Source of the DNA: Actinoplanes sp. M2I2
GTDB lineage: Bacteria > Actinomycetota > Actinomycetes > Mycobacteriales > Micromonosporaceae
Direction of reading: 5' to 3'
Assembly (NCBI RefSeq): GCF_023544445.1
Contig: NZ_JALPVJ010000018.1
Span: 124,001-188,000 of the forward strand
Length of the DNA stretch: 64,000 nt
The translations under genes and the position numbers were made by a program. Positions 17,198 through 25,181 of the stretch are shown here, one piece after another; within the stretch, counting starts at the first letter, position 1; every line of letters starts with the position of its first letter. The notes beneath the pieces are model-generated. The model was given only the letters and a program-made list of their open reading frames with translations, was not told where the DNA came from and did no database searches.

Positions 17198-17998
17198 ATG
17201 GGCAGACGTCTTTCCCTTCTCGGCTGTCTCATATCCACGTCCCTGCTGTCGCTGGTCGTCGCGGCCCCCGCCGCCGCGGCCGTCGACCCAGCCGTGACCG
17301 ACTACGTCGCCCTCGGTGACTCCTACTCCTCGGGCGTGGGCGCGCCCGGTCAGAACATCTTCTGCCTGCGCAGCAAGCAGGGCTACCCCGGCCAGTGGGC
17401 AGCGCGGAACAAGCCGAAGTCGTTCACCGACCTCAGCTGCGGCGGCGCCGTGACCAACGACGTACGAAGCCTGCAGATCCCGTTCCTGAGCAGCCGCGCC
17501 GACCTGATCAGCATCACCATCGGGGGCAACGACGCCGGCTTCGCGCCCACCGTGCTCGGCTGCCAGGTCGGCACCGACGCGGCCTGCCTCGACAAGGTCG
17601 CCACCGCGCGCACCGACATCACCGGCTCGCTGCCCGGCAAGCTCGACGCCACGTACGCGGCCATCGAACGCAAGGCCCCGAATGCGAAGGTCGTGGTGCT
17701 CGGCTACCCGATCCTGTTCGACACCGCGTCGGCGTCATGCGGGCTGGCCGGCATGAGCCTGGCCAAGCGCCGGGCTCTCAACGAGGGCGCGCAGGTGCTC
17801 AACGACGTGATCGAGGCTCGCGCCCGAGCAGCCGGCTTCACCTTCTCGGACGTACGCGACGAGTTCGCCGGCCACGGCATCTGCTCGTCGTCGCCCTACC
17901 TGAACGGCCTCACCGTCGTCCCCCCACAGAACTCCTTCCACCCCAACGTCAACGGCTACACGTACGGCTACCTGCCCGCACTGGTGAGCGCCCTCTAG
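17198..17998 (+). CDS. Secreted SGNH/GDSL-family lipase or esterase
   Basis: 266 residues, GGAGG 7 bases before the ATG. Signal peptide about 1-28. Block I GDSYSSG with nucleophile Ser42, block III GGND with Asn111, and the C-terminal NSFHPN with catalytic His248 are intact. Six cysteines (56, 81, 122, 130, 181, 229) are placed as in the three-disulfide secreted Streptomyces lipases of this family. It should be an extracellular acyl-ester hydrolase. The downstream 440 bp hold a tandem repeat and no gene. Confidence 0.93.
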   Translation: MGRRLSLLGCLISTSLLSLVVAAPAAAAVDPAVTDYVALGDSYSSGVGAPGQNIFCLRSKQGYPGQWAARNKPKSFTDLSCGGAVTNDVRSLQIPFLSSRADLISITIGGNDAGFAPTVLGCQVGTDAACLDKVATARTDITGSLPGKLDATYAAIERKAPNAKVVVLGYPILFDTASASCGLAGMSLAKRRALNEGAQVLNDVIEARARAAGFTFSDVRDEFAGHGICSSSPYLNGLTVVPPQNSFHPNVNGYTYGYLPALVSAL

Positions 17999-18081
17999 CC
18001 ACGGCCGGTCCCGGGTGCCCCCACGGCCGCCCGGGACAGCCCGCCGCCCGCTTCGGCAGATCACCCTCCCGGCCCCCCGCC

Positions 18082-18350
18082 GCGCAGACCGCCCCTCATC
18101 CAAGCTCCCACCCCACCGACGACCGGCGAAAGCCCGTCCCCCGCGCAGCGCAGCTCTCACCCAAACGCCCACCCACCGATACCGGCGAAAACCCGCCCCC
18201 CGCGCAGCACAGCTCTCACCCAAACGCCCACCCACCGATACCGGCGAAAGCCCGCCCGCCGCGCAGCTCTCACCCGAACGCCCACCCGCCGATACCGGCG
18301 AAAGCCTGCCCCCCCGCGCACGGCGAACCTCACCCGGACGCCCTGCTCCC
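18082..18350. repeat. 59-bp tandem repeat, about 4 units
   Basis: Units begin ACCGGCGAAAGCCCG at 18122, 18181, 18240 and 18294. The first two are 59 bp and nearly identical, the third has lost 5 bp (54 bp), and the fourth and a partial one before 18122 are degenerate. The repeat lies between the lipase stop and the small membrane protein at 18437. There are no spacers and no reading frame with protein-like composition. Confidence 0.9.
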
Positions 18351-18436
18351 CGCAGAACCGCGGGAGCTCGGCCGCCACCGGAAAGCACCCGCCCGGGACC
18401 GTCCGGCCGCCCCGTCAGCCGGGATCGTTTCCGGAC

Positions 18437-18727
18437 ATGGCTAGCGTCTTCGTTCTCCTGCTCCTGCTCGACCTCGCGCTGGTGATCATCGCCCTGGTCG
18501 ACTGCCTCCGCGCCGACGAGAACGAGATCCGCACAGCCCCGTGGACCGCCTGGATGTTCGCCATCTTGCTGATCTCCCCGTTCGGAGCGATCGCCTGGTT
18601 CGTCAAGGGCCGCCCGGTCCCCAAGGTGCAGCTGCGCCCCCGCCCCGTCTTCGTCGCCCCGGACGACAACCCCGACTTCCTCACGTCCCTGGCCGCCGCG
18701 ATCCGTCGCCCGGACGACGAAAGCTGA
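18437..18727 (+). CDS. Small PLDc_N-type membrane protein
   Basis: 96 residues. Two membrane helices (about 3-22 and 36-57) are separated by DCLRADENEIR. The second is followed by FGAIAWFVKGR, the pattern of the phospholipase D-nuclease N-terminal (PLDc_N) domain found as a stand-alone protein in actinobacteria. A cytosolic tail of about 35 residues follows. No catalytic domain is present. Function unknown. Confidence 0.8.
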   Translation: MASVFVLLLLLDLALVIIALVDCLRADENEIRTAPWTAWMFAILLISPFGAIAWFVKGRPVPKVQLRPRPVFVAPDDNPDFLTSLAAAIRRPDDES

Positions 18728-18826
18728 CCTCCACATGTGAGTGCCGCTGGGAACCATCAGCTACAACCGTCGCGCAAGAAGCCGACGTGCGCAGTCTGGC
18801 CGGTCGACCCGTGGGCCACCCCAACC

Positions 18827-19110
18827 CGTGGACAACGTCAGACGGCGCCTCTCGGCCCCGATCGCGGAATCAGGAGACGCGCACGTTCATGCCGAACGAT
18901 GGCTCTCGCCGCAGACACAGACCGGCAAGCACGCTGCAGCTCAGTCCGGACCGGGGAAGCGACGGACATACGCGCCAGGCGTGGCTCCGGCTGTGGAAAC
19001 ACGTGCGTGTGGACAGCACGTCTGTACTGCATCTCAGCGTGGATTGTGGAACTGGCGGACATGCTCGTCAGACCGGGGCTGACCTGTGGACAACTCTGGC
19101 TTGTGGACGA
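18827..19110. other. Cluster of DnaA-box-like 9-mers in a gene-free stretch
   Basis: The 490-bp stretch 18728-19221 has no credible gene. It holds a perfect TGTGGACAA (complement of TTGTCCACA) at 19085, three 8/9 matches at 18827, 19008 and 19102 and a 7/9 match at 18992, all in the same orientation. An A+T-rich segment (TTAGTTAAAG, then TTAATAAA, about 19158-19178) follows. TTGTCCACA is the usual actinobacterial DnaA box. There is no dnaA, dnaN or other oriC neighbour, so this is not the chromosomal origin. A DnaA-binding regulatory or titration site is possible. Confidence 0.55.
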
Positions 19111-19221
19111 CGCCGCGGGTGGCGTCTCCCGGTTCCGGGTTTCCGAAGTGTTGCCTATTAGTTAAAGACCTTAATAAACTCCCGGGGCGGATAGTGGATG
19201 ATCTATATCCTGGGAGATCTT

Positions 19222-21411
19222 GTGAAGCGATCCTTGACCGCGGCCCTGGCCGTGGCATCGACGGCCGCGGCGCTGCTGGCAGCCCCGCCTGCGACGGCAG
19301 GTGGTGAGCGAAGCACGGTGACGGGCACCTACTCGACGGGGGCGGCCGATGCCTGGGTGCCGCTGCCCACGACGCGGGTCGGGGACGGTGTGGGCAAGGC
19401 TGTGGACGCGACCGTCGTCGTCGACCCGTCGCAGCGACGACAGCGCTACAGCGGCATCGGCATGTCGATCGACGAAACCAGCGTGTCGAACCTGTGGAAG
19501 CTGACCCCGGCCGAGCGCGAGAAGGCCGTGCGCCTGCTGGTCGACCCGAAGACCGGCGCGGGCTTCGACCGGTTCCGACTGACCATCGGCAGCCCGGACC
19601 TGATTGAGCACCTGCCGTTCTGGTCCTACGATGAGCTGCCCGCGGGCGTCACCGAGGACTTCGGCCTCAAGTACTTCTCCATCCAGCGCGACATCGACCT
19701 GCACATGGTCGAGGCGGTCAAGCTGATCCAGAAGTACAACCCCCGGGCCACGTTCTTCGCGTCGGCCTGGAGCGCGCCGTCCTGGATGAAGACCAACAAC
19801 CGCTTCACCGGTGAGGTCGCGCTCAAGCCGGGCAGCACCACCGAGCACTACCAGGTGGGCAAGCTGCGCGACGACTGTATCGACGTGTTCGCTCGCTATT
19901 ACGTCAAGTACATCCAGTCAATGCGTCAACACGAAATCAATGTTGACGCGATCACGATGTTGAACGAGCCCGGTATGGACGTCGTCTACCCGGCCATGGA
20001 CATCAGCGTCGAGCAGCAGCAGAAGCTCGCCGTCGCGATCAAACGTGAGGTGCGCCGGGCCGGCCTCGACACCGAGCTCTACGTGCACGACTTCAACTTC
20101 TGGGACTGGCGCGACCCGAACAGCACGGCGACCAAGAACTACTACCGGATCATGAACGACCCGGCCACGCGCCAGGCCACCGACGCCATCGCCTTCCACC
20201 CGTACTGGGGCGATCCCGCCGTCATGCGCGACGCCCGCCGGGAGTTCGGCAAGCCGGTGCACATGACCGAGACGAGCGACCTCAACCCGGCCACCGTGCT
20301 CAACTACTTCCGGCTCGACGCGAGCAGCTACACGCTGTGGGCGCAGGCCACCGACCAGACCGGCGGCACGCTGCACTGGACCGACAAGCGCGACAACAAT
20401 GTGGACTGGGAGGAAGTCGGCCGCACCACCAAGTGGCCCGACCGGCTGGTCAAGGTCAACACCGACACCAAGACCTTCTCGGTCCGCGACGAGCTCTACA
20501 TGCTGGGTGAGTTCGCCCGCTATCTGTCCCCGGACGACGTACGCGTGGAATCGAGCGCGCCGGCCGCGGGCGTCAGCAACGTCGTCTACCGCGACGGCGA
20601 CCGGTTCACCGCGGTGCTGGGCAACTCCGCCGCGTCGGCCCGCAGCGTCCGGGTCGTGCTCGGCGGCCAGTCGTTCGTCGTCAGCGTCCCGGCGGGCTCC
20701 TACGCCACGTACCGGTGGAAGGCCGATCCGCCCCGCTGTGACCACGCCCCGGTCTTGCGGGACGTGCCGGCGCTCACCGCCGATCAGTACGCGACGACCC
20801 TGTTCCGGCTGTCGGCGACCGACCGCGACCGGGACCGGCTCGCCTACTACGCCACCGATCTGCCCGCCGGCGTCTCGCTGGACGCGGCGACCGGCGTGGT
20901 GACGCTGAGCCCGACCACCGCCGGCACGCAGAAACTGACCTTCTACGTGACCGACGGCGCGTCCCGCGACGAAGTGAGCGTCACGGTCACCGTCACGCCG
21001 AAGGGCGCCCCGATCGGCGCCCGGGTCGAAGCCGAGTCCTATGCCGCGCAGACCGGCTGGACCGAGGGCGGCGCGAACTTCGTCGAGAGCAACGCGGGCG
21101 CCAGCGGCGGCAAGAACATCGGCTGGACCGCCGCCGGCAACTCGTTGAGTTACCGCGTCGACGTCGCACAGGCCGGCTCGTACGACCTGGAGCTGCGGGT
21201 CGCCAACGGCTCGGGCGCGGTCGCGGCGGACGCCATCTCGTTCCGGGACGCGGCCGGTACGAACCTCGCCACCGTGTCGGTGCCCGACACCGGCGGCTGG
21301 GCGGCCTACCAGTCCGTGCACGTGCCGGTGACGCTGGCCGCGGGCGACCAGCTGGTCACCGTCTTCTGCGAGACCGGCGGCTTCAACCTGGACTACCTGC
21401 GGCTCAGCTGA
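19222..21411 (+). CDS. Secreted GH30-family glycosidase with Ig-like and CBM6 domains
   Basis: 729 residues. GTG at 19222 is preferred to an in-frame ATG at 19198 because GGGAG lies about 7 bases before it and the signal peptide begins there. The catalytic domain (about 60-490) has the GH30 pattern. The acid/base Glu is in TMLNEPG (residue 249) and the nucleophile Glu in HMTETSD (residue 350), with the preceding SAWSAPSWMKTN strand. A cadherin/Ig-like module (about 507-600) and a C-terminal CBM6 (from about 605, ARVEAESYAAQ to FNLDYLRLS) follow. Family activities include beta-1,6-glucanase, glucosylceramidase and xylanase; the substrate is not settled. The stop lies inside a 14-bp palindrome. 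Confidence 0.93.
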   Translation: MKRSLTAALAVASTAAALLAAPPATAGGERSTVTGTYSTGAADAWVPLPTTRVGDGVGKAVDATVVVDPSQRRQRYSGIGMSIDETSVSNLWKLTPAEREKAVRLLVDPKTGAGFDRFRLTIGSPDLIEHLPFWSYDELPAGVTEDFGLKYFSIQRDIDLHMVEAVKLIQKYNPRATFFASAWSAPSWMKTNNRFTGEVALKPGSTTEHYQVGKLRDDCIDVFARYYVKYIQSMRQHEINVDAITMLNEPGMDVVYPAMDISVEQQQKLAVAIKREVRRAGLDTELYVHDFNFWDWRDPNSTATKNYYRIMNDPATRQATDAIAFHPYWGDPAVMRDARREFGKPVHMTETSDLNPATVLNYFRLDASSYTLWAQATDQTGGTLHWTDKRDNNVDWEEVGRTTKWPDRLVKVNTDTKTFSVRDELYMLGEFARYLSPDDVRVESSAPAAGVSNVVYRDGDRFTAVLGNSAASARSVRVVLGGQSFVVSVPAGSYATYRWKADPPRCDHAPVLRDVPALTADQYATTLFRLSATDRDRDRLAYYATDLPAGVSLDAATGVVTLSPTTAGTQKLTFYVTDGASRDEVSVTVTVTPKGAPIGARVEAESYAAQTGWTEGGANFVESNAGASGGKNIGWTAAGNSLSYRVDVAQAGSYDLELRVANGSGAVAADAISFRDAAGTNLATVSVPDTGGWAAYQSVHVPVTLAAGDQLVTVFCETGGFNLDYLRLS

Positions 21412-21770
21412 GCCCAGCCGAGCTGCCGCGCCACAAGCGAAACCGGCCGCCTCAACCAGGACTGTCCGGCCGGGCTCAGCAGAGCCCGGCCGGGTGCCGC
21501 CGCTACACGCCAAGCGCGACGGCCGAGCAGATCGGCTTCGGCGACTGGACGCCGGCGGCCTCAGCGGCGGCTCAGCTGAGCCGCGGCTGGGTGCCGCTAC
21601 AGGTGAATCCGGCGGCCTCTGCCCCGGCTCAGCTGAGCCGCGGCTGGGTGCCGCTACAGGTGAATCCGGCGGCCTCTGCCCCGGCTCGCCTGAGCCCGGC
21701 CGGGTGCCGCTACAGGTGAATCCGGCGGCCTCTGCCCCGGCTCAGCTGAGCCCGGCCGGGTGCCGCTGCC
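21402..21770. repeat. 57-bp tandem repeat carrying a 14-bp palindrome
   Basis: The perfect palindrome GGCTCAGCTGAGCC occurs at 21402, 21569, 21626 and 21739, with a variant at 21683. From 21569 these are spaced 57, 57 and 56 bp apart, and each is followed by a conserved stretch containing CCGCTACAGGTGAATCCGGC. The first palindrome contains the GH30 stop codon and the last contains the stop codon of the minus-strand HAD gene. The interval 21416-21568 holds only degenerate relatives of the unit. Each palindrome could form a hairpin and act as a terminator. Confidence 0.93.
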
Positions 21771-22347
21771 ACGGCGGCGGGACGCGTACGGCTGCCATCC
21801 CCGCCGCTGCGGCGGCGCGTACGCCGAAGTCGGTGTCCTCGAAGACCAGGCAGCGTTCCGGCGGGACGCCGACCAGCGACGCCGCGATCAGGAAGCACTC
21901 CGGGTCGGGCTTGCCGTTCAGGTAGTCACCGGCGCACACCATCGCCTCGAACCGGTCGAGCAGCCCCAGCGTCGTCAGCGACGCGGTCACCGACTCGCGG
22001 CTGCTTCCGGAGACGACGGCGAACGGCACTTTCCCGTACGCGTCGAGGATGTGCTCCAGAACCTCGGGCACCGCCTCGACCGTGGGCAGCAGCTCCTGGA
22101 AGATCTGCTCGCGGCGGGCGTCCACGACCTCGACCGGCATCGCCAGGCCCTGCTGGGCGTTGAGGTCGGCGATCACCGAGGCCGGCGTGCGACCGCCCCA
22201 CGCGTAGAACAGCTCCTCGGGGAACTCGGCGCCCCACTCCTCCAATGCCAACTGCCAGGCCTGGTAGTGGATCGGCATCGAGTCGGCGATCGTGCCGTCG
22301 CAGTCGAACAGGTACGCGTCGAACTCGCCCTCGGGCAGCGGCAACAT
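21742..22347 (-). CDS. HAD-superfamily phosphatase, beta-phosphoglucomutase-like
   Basis: 201 residues from the ATG at 22347; an adjacent GTG at 22350 is equally possible. HAD motif I is FDCDGTIADS, motif II VVSGSSR, motif III Lys is in LNGKPDP, and motif IV FEDTDFG. A helical cap follows motif I (MPIHYQAWQLAL), as in phosphoglycolate phosphatase and beta-phosphoglucomutase. It is cytosolic and probably acts on sugar phosphates. The 3' end and stop codon lie in the 57-bp repeat, so its last residues vary with the repeat. Confidence 0.9.
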   Translation of the reverse strand: MLPLPEGEFDAYLFDCDGTIADSMPIHYQAWQLALEEWGAEFPEELFYAWGGRTPASVIADLNAQQGLAMPVEVVDARREQIFQELLPTVEAVPEVLEHILDAYGKVPFAVVSGSSRESVTASLTTLGLLDRFEAMVCAGDYLNGKPDPECFLIAASLVGVPPERCLVFEDTDFGVRAAAAAGMAAVRVPPPWQRHPAGLS

Positions 22348-22453
22348 CACGCGTCAACCTTAAAGAACGCTGCTGGTGTCCAGATCCGGGAGGCGCCGTT
22401 CGTCGGAGACATGGGACCCGCCCGGGTTCCGCGTCCGGCAACGGGAGGCCCGC

Positions 22454-23626
22454 GTGACCGTCAGTCCCCGTACCCTCGATCGACCCACGCCACAGCAGAG
22501 ACACGACCGGTGGGCCGTCACCGCGGTCTTCCTTCTGAACGGGTTGACGCTGTCCACCTACATCGTGCGCGCCCCGTCGTTCAAGACCACCCACGATCTC
22601 AGCGACGCGCGGTTCGGGCTCAGCGGGCTGCTGTTCGCCCTGGCCGCGCTGGCCTGCATGCAGACCGTCGGCCCGCTCACCGCCCGGGTCGGCACGAGAG
22701 CGATCCTGCGGGTGGCCCTGGGGATCATGCCGCTGCTGCTGGCCGGCATCGCCGTCGCGCCGGGGCCGTGGTGGTTCATCGCCGGAGGGACGGTGCTGGG
22801 CGCGGTCCATGGCGCCACCGACGCGGCCATGAACGCGAGCGCGGTCGGCGTCGAGCGGGCGGCCGGACGACCGATCCTCAACGGCTGCCATGCGGCCTGG
22901 AGCGCGAGCGCGGTTGTCGCCTCGCTCTCCACCGCCGCGCTGGCCCAGGCCGGGGTTTCGCTCGCCACCCATCTCGTCGGTGCGGCCGCCGTCCTGCTTG
23001 TCGGCGGTCTGCTGGTCGGCCGCCGGTTGCCCGACACGGGCCGGGCCGCGTCCGAGCCGGCCACCACCGGCACCGTCGCGCGCGGCGGCTGGAGCCGATC
23101 GCTGGTCGTGCTGGGTCTCACGGCGACCGTGCTGATGATCTGTGAGGGTGGGACGCTCGGCTGGGGCGGGATCTTCCTGCACGAGGAACGGGGTGCCTCG
23201 CTGAGCCTGGCCGCGGCGGCCATCACCGCGTACACGGCCGGGCAGACCCTGGGACGTCTGACCGGGGACCGGCTCACCGGCCGCCGGGGCGGCAACGCGC
23301 TCTTCCGGCTCGGGGCGATGACGGCGGCCGGCGGGCTCGCGGTGGCCGTGCTGACCCCGCGCCCGGCCGTGGCGGTGGCCGGGTTCGCGCTGGCCGGGCT
23401 CGGCTCGTCGGTGCTGGTGCCGTTGACGTTCAGCGCCGTCGGCCGGCTGTCCGGCGCCGCCACGGCGGTGCTGGTGTCGCGGCTGACCACCTTCACCTAC
23501 ACCGGGATCCTGCTCGGCCCGGCCCTGATCGGCTGGGTCGCCGACCGGATCGGGCTGGACACCACGATGGCCGCGCTGATCCCGTTGCTGCTGCTGGTCG
23601 CCCTGGCGCCCCGGCCCAAGACGTGA
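22454..23626 (+). CDS. MFS transporter
   Basis: 390 residues from a GTG with GGGAGG 5 bases upstream. About 12 hydrophobic segments. The loop between helices 2 and 3 reads VGPLTARVGTRAI, matching the MFS GxxxDRxGxR loop, and the second half carries GQTLGRLTGDRLTGRRG. It resembles the FucP/YbjJ-like putative exporters of actinobacteria. The substrate cannot be read from sequence. It is divergent from the HAD gene, with about 100 bp between them, and convergent with an EF-Tu gene. Confidence 0.9.
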   Translation: MTVSPRTLDRPTPQQRHDRWAVTAVFLLNGLTLSTYIVRAPSFKTTHDLSDARFGLSGLLFALAALACMQTVGPLTARVGTRAILRVALGIMPLLLAGIAVAPGPWWFIAGGTVLGAVHGATDAAMNASAVGVERAAGRPILNGCHAAWSASAVVASLSTAALAQAGVSLATHLVGAAAVLLVGGLLVGRRLPDTGRAASEPATTGTVARGGWSRSLVVLGLTATVLMICEGGTLGWGGIFLHEERGASLSLAAAAITAYTAGQTLGRLTGDRLTGRRGGNALFRLGAMTAAGGLAVAVLTPRPAVAVAGFALAGLGSSVLVPLTFSAVGRLSGAATAVLVSRLTTFTYTGILLGPALIGWVADRIGLDTTMAALIPLLLLVALAPRPKT

Positions 23627-23636
23627 CCCAAGACGA

Positions 23637-23668
23637 GACGGGTGGCCGGCATTCACCGGCCACCCGTC
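23637..23668. terminator. Bidirectional terminator hairpin
   Basis: A perfect 13-bp stem (GACGGGTGGCCGG) with a 6-nt loop, between the convergent MFS and EF-Tu genes. Confidence 0.9.
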
Positions 23669-23680
23669 ATTCCCGCTGTC

Positions 23681-24871
23681 TCAGTCGAGCAGAGCCGTCA
23701 CTGTGCCGGCGGCGACCGTACGGTTGCCCTCGCGCACCGCGAAGCCGGCGCCCACCTCGAGCGCGACCGGCTTGCCCAGCGTCACCGTCACCTTGTCGAG
23801 CGTGTCGCCCGGCATGACCAGGTCGAGCCCGCCCAGGTCCAGGCCACCGGACACGTCGGTGGTGTGGAAGAAGAACTGCGGACGGTAGTTCGTCTCGAAC
23901 GGCGTGTGCCGGCCACCCTCCTCCTTCGTCAGCGCGTACATCCGCGCCTCGAACTTCTGGTGCGGCGTCACCGTGCCCGGAACCGCCACCACCTGACCGC
24001 GCTGCACCTGCTCACGCTTGATGCCCCGCAGCAGGACGGCCGCGTTGTCGCCCGCCTCGGCCGACTCCAGCGACTTGCCGAACGTCTCGAGACCGGTCGC
24101 CACGCTCGCGATGGTCGGGCCGAGCCCGACGACCTCGACCGGCTCGCCGACGCGCAGCGTGCCCCGCTCCACCTTGCCGGTCACGACGGTGCCCCGGCCG
24201 CTGATCGTGAGCACGTTCTCGATCGGCATCAGGAACGGCTCACCGAGCTCGCGCGGCGGGACCGGCACGTAGCTGTCGACCGCGTCGAGCAGCTCCACGA
24301 TGGACTTCACCCACCGCGGGTCGCCCTCCAGGGCCTTCAGCGCGCTGACCCGGACCACGGGCACCTCGTCACCGGGGAACCCGTACTCGCTCAGCAGCTC
24401 CCGGACCTCGAGCTCGACCAGGTCGAGCAGCTCCGGGTCGTCGACCGCGTCGCTCTTGTTGAGCGCCACCACCAGGTACGGCACGCCGACCCGCTGGGCG
24501 AGCAGCACGTGCTCGCGGGTCTGCGGCATCGAGCCGTCCTGCGCCGAGACGACCAGGATCGCCCCGTCGACCTGAGCCGCGCCCGTGATCATGTTCTTCA
24601 CGTAGTCGGCGTGACCCGGCATGTCGACGTGCGCGTAGTGCCGGGCCGGCGTCTCGTACTCGACGTGCGCGATGGTGATGGTGATGCCGCGGGCGGCCTC
24701 CTCCGGCGCCTTGTCGATGCCCTCGAACGCCACGTACCGGTTGGAGGCCGGGTCGCGGTCGGCGAGAACCTTCGTGATCGCGGCGGTCAGGGTCGTCTTC
24801 CCGTGGTCGACGTGCCCCATCGTGCCGATGTTGACGTGCGGCTTGGTGCGGATGAACTGGCTCTTGGCCAT
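23681..24871 (-). CDS. tuf: Elongation factor Tu paralogue (extra tuf)
   Basis: 396 residues from the conserved MAKSQF start; an in-frame GTG at 24889 is possible but adds only six unconserved residues. G1 GHVDHGKT (19-26), switch I with [15 protein letters not shown]3 DMPGH (83-87) and G4 NKSD (138-141) are present. All three domains are full length. It is not next to rpsL-rpsG-fusA, so it is not the str-operon copy. Several switch residues differ from the usual actinobacterial form (DMPGH for [19 protein letters not shown] for FDQIDKAPEEKARG). Streptomyces carries a comparable divergent tuf3 that responds to starvation or differs in elfamycin sensitivity. That role here is inference. Confidence 0.95.
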   Translation of the reverse strand: MAKSQFIRTKPHVNIGTMGHVDHGKTTLTAAITKVLADRDPASNRYVAFEGIDKAPEEAARGITITIAHVEYETPARHYAHVDMPGHADYVKNMITGAAQVDGAILVVSAQDGSMPQTREHVLLAQRVGVPYLVVALNKSDAVDDPELLDLVELEVRELLSEYGFPGDEVPVVRVSALKALEGDPRWVKSIVELLDAVDSYVPVPPRELGEPFLMPIENVLTISGRGTVVTGKVERGTLRVGEPVEVVGLGPTIASVATGLETFGKSLESAEAGDNAAVLLRGIKREQVQRGQVVAVPGTVTPHQKFEARMYALTKEEGGRHTPFETNYRPQFFFHTTDVSGGLDLGGLDLVMPGDTLDKVTVTLGKPVALEVGAGFAVREGNRTVAAGTVTALLD

Positions 24872-24938
24872 GGTTTTCTCTGTCCTCACTGGATGTAAGG
24901 GCGTTGGGGATGCGCGCCTGTTGCCAGGCAGAGCGCGC

Positions 24939-24980
24939 CAGAACCGCGCAGGGTGGAACCACCCTCCCCCTACGGTTCTG
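24939..24980 (-). promoter_or_regulatory. Nested hairpin in the EF-Tu leader / kinase 3' region
   Basis: An outer 8-bp stem CAGAACCG/CGGTTCTG encloses an inner 7-bp hairpin AGGGTGG-AA-CCACCCT. It lies about 70 bp before the EF-Tu start and 200 bp after the kinase stop, on the same strand as both. It could terminate the kinase message or regulate tuf translation or transcription. The rest of the 310-bp interval (24872-25181) shows no gene. Confidence 0.5.
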
Positions 24981-25181
24981 CTGCTGGTGGGGAAGGGTCA
25001 GATTCGCGTATCGGCGCCGCTGAGGAAACGCGCGCACACGGGAGCCGCCCCGGGGGGCAGCTGCAGACCGAGTGCGAACATGCGGATCACGGTAGGCCAG
25101 AACGCAGAACCCCTCCACCTAATTCCGCCCCCGTCGGCGACGGCGGGCCGGCGGGCCGAGACGCCCGGTGGGCCGACAGGA

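Noticed and set aside
18827-19182. Chromosomal origin oriC
   Set aside because: DnaA-like boxes are present, but there is no dnaA, dnaN, rpmH or gyr gene around and the boxes are few.
16395-21770. CRISPR array
   Set aside because: The three tandem arrays have no unique spacers and no cas genes are nearby.
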